Below are positions 1 through 5,871 of a stretch of DNA of 9,196 nt, one piece after another (position 1 is the first letter of the stretch; each line of letters starts with the position of its first letter). The translations under genes were made by a program, and so were the position numbers. The stretch is from Anaerolineae bacterium (GTDB lineage: Bacteria > Chloroflexota > Anaerolineae > JAFGEY01): assembly GCA_016931365.1 (NCBI GenBank), contig JAFGEY010000369.1, positions 1-9,196 of the forward strand, in the 5' to 3' direction. A model generated the notes under the pieces. The model made no database searches. It was not told the DNA's origin and was given only the letters and a program-made list of their open reading frames with translations.

Positions 1-1019
1 AGTTCCTGATCGCCGGGGTGATAATTCGAGATGACCCACACAGCGGTCGCCAGCGCCAGCAAGACAAACACACCTGCGCGGGGCGCGCGCCGCACCATCA
101 CGGCCAGGCCGAAGATGGCACAGAGCAGGACCACCCAGGAAAATTCATTTGCCAACAGGTCCAAATATTCTCGAATCTCGTCCGGACGCCAAACCCGACC
201 GTCCGGAAACATGGCATCTTGCCACTGCATCCCGGAAATGGTGAGCCAGATTCTGCGCGGCAGAGCGTCAAACGTGCTCGATGGCAGCGCCCAGATCGAC
301 CGGGAGGGACGGATCGCTACATCGGTAAAGTTGGAGGGCGGGTCGTTCAGCTCAAGCAGGGCAAAACCGGCCAGCAGAAGGACGATGCCGAGCGCTGCGC
401 CCAGGCCGGCCAGGCCGAGGTGGCTCCATTGACGCCTATCCTTTGCCGACAGCACGCGCCAGAGCACCCAGACAACCGCCGCCGGCGCGATCAACCCGAC
501 GTACATGTGCATGCCCGGGCCGAGGCCGGCGAGCGTCGCAGCGCCGAACAATACCCACTTGGCGTCGGGAAACCGTGTGTCCCATCGCCACAACAAGATC
601 AAGATGATCGCCAGCCAGGCCAACGCCGGGGTGTACACCTCGGCAATGATCGCTTGCGACCAAAAGATGCCCGACAACGCCAGGGCCAGGCTGCCCAGCG
701 CCGCGCCGATCCGATCCGGCGTCGCCTGCCGGGCGAGCAGGTAGACGCTGCCCACCGTCACTGCCGCGCCGAAGGCCGACACCAGGTTGATCCGCCAGGC
801 CGGTGTGCCGATGGGAATCAGCCCGACCAGCCGGGCCAGCAGCAGGTAGGTCGGATAGCCGGTCGAGTGGGTGGCGCCCAGGGTGTAGGCCAGGGTTTGA
901 AACTCGGCGCTGTCGCTGTAGAGCAGATCCGGCGCGAGCGTGCGCGTGTAGGAAATTAGTGAAATAATAGATATGCCTAGCGCAATTATCATATCTTGAT
1001 GTGCCAAGATTTGGCGCAT
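1..1019 (-). CDS. DUF2723 / TMEM260-like polytopic membrane protein, probable GT-C glycosyltransferase (3' end cut off by window edge)
   Basis: Reading the minus strand from the ATG at 1019 gives 339 uninterrupted codons and leaves the window without a stop. After a first membrane segment (about residues 10-25) comes a short stretch with YSDSAEF (34-40), then AYTLG..HSTGYPTYLLLARL (44-64). These are the hallmark of the DUF2723 family, where an Asp/Glu pair sits in the first extracytoplasmic loop as in GT-C enzymes. QAIIAEVYTPALAWLA (122-136) is the second conserved block. Further hydrophobic segments lie near 80-97, 105-120, 131-144, 155-190, 201-222, 294-310 and 315-330. NYHPGDQE (332-339) also fits the family. 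The family is related to TMEM260 protein O-mannosyltransferase; the bacterial members mostly lack an assigned acceptor. The start is only 4 bases after the preceding stop and has no good Shine-Dalgarno, which suggests translational coupling. The family call is firm; the enzymatic role is inferred. Confidence 0.85.
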   Translation of the reverse strand, partial: MRQILAHQDMIIALGISIISLISYTRTLAPDLLYSDSAEFQTLAYTLGATHSTGYPTYLLLARLVGLIPIGTPAWRINLVSAFGAAVTVGSVYLLARQATPDRIGAALGSLALALSGIFWSQAIIAEVYTPALAWLAIILILLWRWDTRFPDAKWVLFGAATLAGLGPGMHMYVGLIAPAAVVWVLWRVLSAKDRRQWSHLGLAGLGAALGIVLLLAGFALLELNDPPSNFTDVAIRPSRSIWALPSSTFDALPRRIWLTISGMQWQDAMFPDGRVWRPDEIREYLDLLANEFSWVVLLCAIFGLAVMVRRAPRAGVFVLLALATAVWVISNYHPGDQE

Positions 1020-1023
1020 TAAT

Positions 1024-1329
1024 TTATGATTCGAGGTCACGCAGTCCCTCCGCTGCGGTGGCCATCGCCGGGCGGCCGGCAAACATACGCAGCAGCTTGA
1101 TCGCCTCAACGACCTGTTCTTTTGTTGCGCCAGATTCAACCGCGCGCCGGCCATAGCCGCGTGAGCCTTTGGGGTGGTTAAAGATCGAGTCGAGTTGCAT
1201 GGCCATCAGACACTTGACCCAGGCCGGCAATGCCGTGTTGGAGGAGATGAATTCGGCGTCGGACTTGAGCAGTTCGGCCATTTCTTCATTCTGTTCAGAC
1301 AACAGTTGTACCCAGCTTTTTTCGTTCAT
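1024..1329 (-). CDS. Carboxymuconolactone decarboxylase (CMD)-like small protein lacking CxxC
   Basis: 101 residues, from an ATG preceded by AAGGAG at good spacing. The C-terminal two thirds read like the CMD/AhpD helical fold: ALPAWVK (33-39), a helix around LMAMQLDSIF (41-50), then GRRAVESGATKEQVVEAIKLL (60-80) and AGRPAM (84-89). SGAT-x-E-x-V-x-E-A is the family's most recognisable stretch. The peroxidatic CxxC of AhpD is absent: HPKG (52-55) appears at the equivalent place, and the only cysteine is C40. So this is not an AhpD-type alkylhydroperoxidase, and no reaction can be assigned. The gene lies just past the importer operon's terminator and is followed after 4 bases by the DUF2723 gene, so those two are probably co-transcribed. 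I see no convincing promoter in the 95 bases before it. Confidence 0.75.
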   Translation of the reverse strand: MNEKSWVQLLSEQNEEMAELLKSDAEFISSNTALPAWVKCLMAMQLDSIFNHPKGSRGYGRRAVESGATKEQVVEAIKLLRMFAGRPAMATAAEGLRDLES

Positions 1330-1330
1330 C

Positions 1331-1336
1331 GGCGGC
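1331..1336 (-). promoter_or_regulatory. Ribosome binding region of the CMD-like gene
   Basis: On the minus strand AAGGAGCCGCCG directly precedes the ATG at 1329. The purine-rich core lies around 1335-1341 and supports this start, the only in-frame ATG with a Shine-Dalgarno. Confidence 0.5.
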
Positions 1337-1357
1337 TCCTTGAATGTGTGATCGCTT

Positions 1358-1391
1358 AAAAGCCTGGTCGATCAGACCCGACCAGGCTTTT
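1358..1391 (-). terminator. Intrinsic terminator hairpin after the importer operon
   Basis: Perfect 13-bp inverted repeat: AAAAGCCTGGTCG at 1358-1370 and its reverse complement at 1379-1391, with an 8-nt loop. The GC-rich core (GCCTGGTCG) is followed by TTTT on either strand, so it can work in both directions. It lies 33 bases after the stop of the last ATPase gene and just before the CMD-like gene, so it most likely ends the lacI-to-ATPase transcript. The U-tract is short (four), so some read-through into the next two genes is plausible. Confidence 0.75.
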
Positions 1392-1423
1392 GCATGTAGA
1401 GTTATATATGGCTTTCCAAAGGT

Positions 1424-2473
1424 CTATGATTCTGTTTCACCGATTTTAGGCACGCGCATCGCGCCAACGAGGTCAAGCTTTTCGCTCAGGTGGCACTTGG
1501 CATAGTGTCCCGGCTCGACCTCCTCCCACGCCGGCTCTTCGCGGCTGCAAATCTCTTGCGCGTAAGCGCAGCGGGGGTGAAAATAACAGCCGGAAGGCGG
1601 GTTGGCCGGGTTGGCCACTTCACCGGTGAGCACGATGCGCTTTTCGCGCGGCGTGGGGGTGGGAAGCGGAATGGCCGACATCAACGCCTCGGTGTAGGGG
1701 TGCTTGGGCTTGAGGAACAGTTCGGATGTGCGCGCGAGTTCAACCATTTTACCGACATACATCACCGCTACCCGGTCACTGATGTGGGCGACGACGCTCA
1801 GGTCGTGGGCAACGAACAAAAAGGTCAGCCCCATCTGTTCCTGCAAGTCCTGCATCAGGTTGAGGATCTGCGCCTGCACCGACACGTCCAGGGCAGATAC
1901 CGGCTCGTCGCAAACAATAAATTTGGGATATGGAGCCAGCGCGCGGGCCAGGCCAATGCGCTGGCGTTGCCCGCCGCTAAAGGCGTGCGGGTAGCGGCGC
2001 ATATACTCGGGCGAGAGGCCAACCAGTCGCAACATCTCGGCCACGCGATCTTCGAGTTCTTTCCCTTTGGCCAGCTTCATCGCCCGCAACGGCGCGCCGA
2101 CGATGTCGAGCAGGGTCATGCGCGGGTTCAGCGAGGCGTAAGGGTCCTGGAAAATCATGCGCATGTTGCGGCGCACTGAGACAAGTTGCTCATAATTCAG
2201 ACTGTTTATATTCACGCGGCCCAAAGCCGGGTCTTCAAAAACTACATCGCCGCTGGTGGAAGGAATCGCACGCAGCAGGCAGCGGCCGGTGGTAGTTTTG
2301 CCGCAACCACTTTCGCCGACCAGGCCGAGTGTTTCCCCTTCCATAATGTGGAAACTGACCCCATCGACGGCTTTGACATTGCCGACGACACGCTTGAGAA
2401 AGCCCCGCCGGATGGGAAAGTATTTTTTCAATTCTTTGACCTCAAGCAGCGGTTGGTCTTGTATGTTCGACAT
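1424..2473 (-). CDS. Opp/Dpp-family ABC importer ATP-binding protein, DppF/OppF type
   Basis: 349 residues, the usual length for OppF/DppF. It is the second cytoplasmic ATPase that powers import through the two permeases encoded upstream. Visible motifs in order: Walker A GESGCGKT (53-60), Q-loop Q109 in MIFQDP, signature FSGGQ (165-169), Walker B FIVCDE (185-190), D-loop SALD (193-196) and switch His223 in VAHDLS. The C-terminal oligopeptide/dipeptide transporter extension has four cysteines (296, 302, 309, 327) in the family pattern GC-x-FHPRC...C...C; in related ATPases these residues have been linked to an iron-sulfur cluster. The start ATG lies 15 bases after the upstream ATPase stop, with a GGGAGAAGAGAGA purine run before it. 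It is the last gene of the operon; a terminator follows. All catalytic residues are present, so it appears functional. The substrate is set by the binding protein, not by this subunit. Confidence 0.93.
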   Translation of the reverse strand: MSNIQDQPLLEVKELKKYFPIRRGFLKRVVGNVKAVDGVSFHIMEGETLGLVGESGCGKTTTGRCLLRAIPSTSGDVVFEDPALGRVNINSLNYEQLVSVRRNMRMIFQDPYASLNPRMTLLDIVGAPLRAMKLAKGKELEDRVAEMLRLVGLSPEYMRRYPHAFSGGQRQRIGLARALAPYPKFIVCDEPVSALDVSVQAQILNLMQDLQEQMGLTFLFVAHDLSVVAHISDRVAVMYVGKMVELARTSELFLKPKHPYTEALMSAIPLPTPTPREKRIVLTGEVANPANPPSGCYFHPRCAYAQEICSREEPAWEEVEPGHYAKCHLSEKLDLVGAMRVPKIGETES

Positions 2474-2488
2474 TCTCTCTTCTCCCGA

Positions 2489-3508
2489 TCAGGCGTACAG
2501 GTGGCAACGTACAACGTGCCCTGGCTTGACATCGACGGTAGGCGGCACAACCTGGTTGCAGGTGCCCTCGATAAACTGAGGGCAGCGTGGGTGAAAAGGA
2601 CACCCTTTGAGGATAATATATGGGTTGGGCACAACCCCCTTGATCGTTTGCAAACGTGCGCGTTCGGCGCCGCGCGTTACGGCTTCCTGCAGATGGGGGA
2701 TTGATTTGAGCAATCCCTTCGTATAAGGATGTAGCGGTTCAAAAAATATTGTGCGAACATCGGCCTGTTCAACGATCTTGCCCAGATACATCACCGCCAC
2801 CTCTTCGGCCATCTCAGCAATAACGCCCAGGTTGTGGGTGATGTACATAATGGCCATGCCCAGATCGTCTTGCAAACCGCGCATCAGATCGAGAATCTGT
2901 GCCTCGGTGGTCACATCAAGCGCAGTGGTCGGTTCGTCGGCGATGAGCAGATTGGGGTTGCAGCTCAGGGCCATCGCGATCACAGTGCGCTGGCGCATCC
3001 CACCGCTGAGTTGGAATGGATAATCTTTGATCACTCGCTCTGGGTTGGGCATTTTGACCCGCGCCAGTATCTCGATAGCGATCTCATAAGCCTCTTTCTG
3101 GCCCACTTGGCGGTGCAGAACGATCGCTTCAGTGATCTGCTTGCCGATGGTTAACACCGGACTCATCGCCGTCATCGGCTCTTGAAAAACCATCGATATC
3201 TGGTTGCCACGGATGTTGCGGATCTCCTTGCTGTTGGCGGGCAGTGATACCAGATCGATCGGTTCGCTTTGCATGGGCGGGTAATACAGAATTTGGCCTT
3301 CTTCGATCTGCCCCGGCGAGGGGATCAGGCGCATAACAGACATGGAGGTTTGGCTCTTGCCGCAGCCGCTTTCACCGACCACGCCCAGGGTATGCCCGCG
3401 CCAGAGCTTGAGATCGACGCCGTCGACGGCCCGCACAACCCCTTCAGCAAGGTGGTAGTAGGTTTTTAACCCTTTGATTTCCAATAACATCTCTTTAGCT
3501 TCGGTCAT
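2489..3508 (-). CDS. Opp/Dpp-family ABC importer ATP-binding protein, DppD/OppD type
   Basis: 339 residues, typical of OppD/DppD. It pairs with the following ATPase as a heterodimer on the cytoplasmic side of the two permeases. Motifs: Walker A GESGCGKS (45-52), Q-loop Q109 in MVFQEP, signature LSGGM (167-171), Walker B LLIADE (187-192) and switch His225 in YITHNL. The GMRQR form of the signature and [10 protein letters not shown] are usual for the DppD/OppD branch. The C-terminal extension carries Cys303, 309, 317 and 335 in the same GC-x-FHPRC arrangement as its partner. The ATG at 3508 is 10 bases after the permease stop, and its AGGAG Shine-Dalgarno overlaps that TAG stop, which favours coupled translation. 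Every nucleotide-binding residue is intact. Confidence 0.93.
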   Translation of the reverse strand: MTEAKEMLLEIKGLKTYYHLAEGVVRAVDGVDLKLWRGHTLGVVGESGCGKSQTSMSVMRLIPSPGQIEEGQILYYPPMQSEPIDLVSLPANSKEIRNIRGNQISMVFQEPMTAMSPVLTIGKQITEAIVLHRQVGQKEAYEIAIEILARVKMPNPERVIKDYPFQLSGGMRQRTVIAMALSCNPNLLIADEPTTALDVTTEAQILDLMRGLQDDLGMAIMYITHNLGVIAEMAEEVAVMYLGKIVEQADVRTIFFEPLHPYTKGLLKSIPHLQEAVTRGAERARLQTIKGVVPNPYIILKGCPFHPRCPQFIEGTCNQVVPPTVDVKPGHVVRCHLYA

Positions 3509-3518
3509 CGCAAGTCTC

Positions 3519-4679
3519 CTAGGTTACATAGGGGTCTGCGGCGTCGCGCAAGCCGTCGCCGACAAAGTTGAACATCAGCACTGCGAGCACCACCACCGGA
3601 ACCGGCCAGAGAATCCACGGGTAGTGGGCCACGTTCATGATATCCTGGGCGTCCTGTAACATGACACCCCAACTGATCGTCGGCGGGTTCAGACCAATGC
3701 CCAGAAAGCTCAACGAGGTTTCGCCAAGGATCATACCCGGTAGCGAGCCGGTCAACGAAACGATGATATAGCTGGCAAAGCCCGGTATCATATAGCGGGC
3801 GATGATAGCCCATTCGCTCTCGCCATCGAGCCGGGCGGCCAATACAAAGTCTTCCTCGCGCATACTGAGCAACCGGCCTCGCACACTCCGCGCCAGGCCC
3901 GTCCAACCCATAATGGAGAGGATGAGTGTGGTGGCAAAGTAGATGCGCAACTGAGGCCATTCGCGGGGCAATGCGGCAGCCAATGCCATCCACAACGGGA
4001 TCTGAGGAAGCGTCGTAATGACCTCGATGACCCGTTGAATGGCTTCGTCAATGACGCCGCCAAAGAACCCCGAGATGCCGCCCAGGAACAACCCCAGGAA
4101 AAAGCTGATGGCGATTCCCACCAGGCCAACGCTCAACGAGATACGCCCCCCATAGAAAATACGCGACAACTCATCACGCCCGATGGTGTCAGTCCCCAAG
4201 ATGAAGAGCGGCATAGCGTCCTCACCCTCAGTGCCAAAGAGATGTATGTCGGCCGGGAACAGTCCCCAGAATTTATAGGGGTCGCCGCGAACGAATAACT
4301 TGATCGGGTAGATGGCATTGGGATCTTCCTGGTAGACCGGTCTGAACGTGACCGGGTCGCGGCCCATCACCATGCCATAGATAAAGGGGGTGTGAAACTT
4401 GCCCTGCGTATCGCGGATATGGATCGTGGTTGGAGAAAAGGAAAGATATTGTTTAAAGCGCTGCAAGGGATCGTGTGGGCTGACAAACTCGGCAAAGATG
4501 GCGATAAAGTACATGATCGCCAGGACCACCATCGCCATCTGGGCCAGCTTGTGTCGCCTGAACTTCCACCACACGAGCTGCCACTGCCCGGCCCGGTAGA
4601 ACGCTTCCTCCTCACCCTCTGTGGCTTTTCCCTGATCCTTGCGCCCGAACCACTTTTTCAGAAAGTTTGATTGGCTCAT
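3519..4679 (-). CDS. Opp/Dpp-family ABC permease, DppC/OppC type, with enlarged extracytoplasmic loop
   Basis: 386 residues from the ATG at 4679. The frame stays open upstream to about 4904, but that stretch lies inside the preceding permease gene. The 4679 start gives the classic ATGA overlap with that gene's stop and the expected OppC N-terminus. After a charged cytoplasmic tail, the first membrane segment is about 47-66. A long extracytoplasmic stretch (about 67-160) follows, then LGTDTIGRDELSRIFYGGRISL (161-182), the conserved OppC entry to the transport domain. Membrane segments follow near 182-208, 222-240, 246-262, 303-318 and 355-375. The EAA coupling loop is around 279-300 (VLAARLDGESEWAIIARYMIPG). 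Typical OppC/DppC proteins are about 300 residues; the excess lies mostly in the first outside loop. It should form the permease heterodimer with the preceding gene product. Confidence 0.92.
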   Translation of the reverse strand: MSQSNFLKKWFGRKDQGKATEGEEEAFYRAGQWQLVWWKFRRHKLAQMAMVVLAIMYFIAIFAEFVSPHDPLQRFKQYLSFSPTTIHIRDTQGKFHTPFIYGMVMGRDPVTFRPVYQEDPNAIYPIKLFVRGDPYKFWGLFPADIHLFGTEGEDAMPLFILGTDTIGRDELSRIFYGGRISLSVGLVGIAISFFLGLFLGGISGFFGGVIDEAIQRVIEVITTLPQIPLWMALAAALPREWPQLRIYFATTLILSIMGWTGLARSVRGRLLSMREEDFVLAARLDGESEWAIIARYMIPGFASYIIVSLTGSLPGMILGETSLSFLGIGLNPPTISWGVMLQDAQDIMNVAHYPWILWPVPVVVLAVLMFNFVGDGLRDAADPYVT

Positions 4680-5677
4680 GCTCCCTCCACACCGCCGAAC
4701 CGGATGCGCGGATCTGACGCAGCCAGCATCACGTCCGAGAAAAGCGCGCTGACGGCGGTCAGGACCCCCGTGATCAAGATATAAGCGCCGGCCATATACA
4801 TATCCTGTTGCCTCAGCGAAGCGTACAAAGCCGGCCCGGCCGTGGGCAGGTTGAGGACGATCTCGAGAATGATGCCGCCGGAGAAGAGCCACGGCAACAG
4901 CCACATCAGGCCGCTGATGATCGGGTTGATGGCCAGGCGCACGGGGTACCGCACGATGACTAGAAATTCGGACAGCCCCTTCGCGCGCGCTACCGTTACG
5001 TACTGCTTGCGCAGCTCATCCAGCATCATCGCGCGCATGGTGCGGATTGTACCGGAGACGCCGCCGGTGCCGAGGAGGATGATAGGGAGCCACATATTGC
5101 TCAACAGATTCAGGAACTTGCCCCAACTCCACGGCAGAACCATGTATTCCTGCGAAAACAACCCCCCGACCCGGATGTCAAACTTTGTGAGGGCCACGTA
5201 CATGATGATCATGGCCAGGAAGAAAGCGGGAACAGCTAATCCCACGAAGGTGATGAACGTGATAATATAATCGGCAATCGAGTACTGCCTTACCGCTGCA
5301 AAGACGCCGATAGGGATCGCCACCACCCAGGTAAAGATGGCCGAGGCCAGGGCGATGGCAAAGGTGTATCCCATCCGCTCCGTGATGACCTGGGCCACGG
5401 GCTTTTCAAAGGTATACGAATACCCAAAGTCGAACTTGGTGATGATCTTGCTGATCCAGAGAAGATACCGCTGGTACATCGGCCTGTCCATCCCATACTG
5501 TTTCATCAGGGCCTCGGCCTGCTGCTGGCTGACTTGAACCCCAGAAGCCTGCAGGCGCTGTATCTGATACGTCACGATATCTCCGGGAGGGAGTTGGATG
5601 ATGATGAAAGCCAGGATTGAAATCAGCAGCAATTGGGGTATCGCTCGAATGATACGCTGAATGATGTACGCAAGCAT
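4676..5677 (-). CDS. Opp/Dpp-family ABC permease, DppB/OppB type
   Basis: 333 residues, the normal length for DppB/OppB. The N-terminus (MLAYIIQRIIRAIPQLLLIS) is the standard first membrane segment of this family. It is followed by the extracytoplasmic region with QYGMDRPMYQRYLLWI (60-75) and FDFGYSY (82-88). Five further membrane segments lie at about 104-128, 137-162, 193-205, 252-275 and 296-318. The EAA loop that contacts the ATPases is at about 226-246 (YVTVARAKGLSEFLVIVRYP). The end (SDPRIRF) is also family-typical. A near-perfect Shine-Dalgarno precedes the ATG, and the stop overlaps the start of the next permease by ATGA. A 186-base structured gap separates it from the binding-protein gene, so its expression can differ from that gene although both are probably on one transcript. 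Confidence 0.93.
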   Translation of the reverse strand: MLAYIIQRIIRAIPQLLLISILAFIIIQLPPGDIVTYQIQRLQASGVQVSQQQAEALMKQYGMDRPMYQRYLLWISKIITKFDFGYSYTFEKPVAQVITERMGYTFAIALASAIFTWVVAIPIGVFAAVRQYSIADYIITFITFVGLAVPAFFLAMIIMYVALTKFDIRVGGLFSQEYMVLPWSWGKFLNLLSNMWLPIILLGTGGVSGTIRTMRAMMLDELRKQYVTVARAKGLSEFLVIVRYPVRLAINPIISGLMWLLPWLFSGGIILEIVLNLPTAGPALYASLRQQDMYMAGAYILITGVLTAVSALFSDVMLAASDPRIRFGGVEGA

Positions 5678-5683
5678 AAGGGT

Positions 5684-5693
5684 TCACCTCCTA
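5684..5693 (-). promoter_or_regulatory. Strong ribosome binding site of the DppB-type permease gene
   Basis: The minus strand reads TAGGAGGTGA, an almost full anti-16S match, 6 bases before the ATG at 5677. It fixes the start of the permease and restarts translation after the structured intergenic region. Confidence 0.8.
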
Positions 5694-5718
5694 TGCAAAT
5701 AAGCTCTCCCAAGTGGAT

Positions 5719-5766
5719 CGGTTGGAAACCGGCCACAGCAGAAGCATTCCTCTGCTCGGGCCGGTC
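5719..5766 (-). promoter_or_regulatory. Intergenic stem-loop 3 with overlapping alternative hairpin
   Basis: Composite hairpin. Outer arms are at 5727-5734 and 5759-5766 (AACCGGCC/GGCCGGTC, one wobble). After a 2x2 internal loop come inner arms at 5737-5742 and 5751-5756 (AGCAGA/TCTGCT), with an 8-nt loop. A smaller hairpin, CGGTT-GGA-AACCG at 5719-5731, uses one of the same arms, so the two cannot form together. No T-run follows, so it does not look like an intrinsic terminator. Confidence 0.55.
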
Positions 5767-5793
5767 TCTGACCGTGCCCGCAACCAAGGCCAA

Positions 5794-5826
5794 ACCGGGC
5801 TGCTGGCTCTGGACCAGCAACCCGGT
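5794..5826 (-). promoter_or_regulatory. Intergenic stem-loop 2 (13-bp stem)
   Basis: Arms at 5794-5806 (ACCGGGCTGCTGG) and 5814-5826 (CCAGCAACCCGGT) with a 7-nt loop. The single non-Watson-Crick position is a U-G wobble in the minus-strand RNA. It is the most stable-looking of the hairpins between binding-protein and permease genes. The role most often seen for such elements is protecting the abundant binding-protein mRNA end or lowering downstream expression. Confidence 0.65.
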
Positions 5827-5838
5827 CGGCATGTCTAT

Positions 5839-5871
5839 GGCGGTAGAGTTCACCGCCTGGGCATTACGCCC
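5839..5871 (-). promoter_or_regulatory. Stem-loops around and just after the binding-protein stop codon
   Basis: GGCGGT (5839-5844) and ACCGCC (5852-5857) form a 6-bp stem with a 7-nt loop, beginning 6 bases after the stop. Immediately upstream, GGGC (5859-5862) and GCCC (5868-5871) frame a 5-nt loop that holds the TAA stop (5864-5866). The second is short and could be chance. Confidence 0.4.

Noticed and set aside
18..959. Long plus-strand open frame of 313 codons
   Set aside because: It is antisense to the DUF2723 gene, and its product is Arg/Gln/Pro-rich with no family features; the minus frame has clear motifs and membrane segments.
1380..1460. Possible promoter (TTTGGAAA, TATATAAC) after the last ATPase gene
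   Set aside because: The elements are only about 7 bases apart and no hexamer pair has 16-18 base spacing.
4334..4361. Operator-like AGACCGGTCT and CGTGACCGGGTCGCG in the permease gene
   Set aside because: The second has an extra base that breaks the dyad, both are inside coding sequence, and short CCGG palindromes are expected at this GC.
4680..4904. N-terminal extension of the OppC-type permease
   Set aside because: It would overlap most of the 3' end of the DppB-type gene and lacks homology; the ATGA start at 4679 gives the expected N-terminus.
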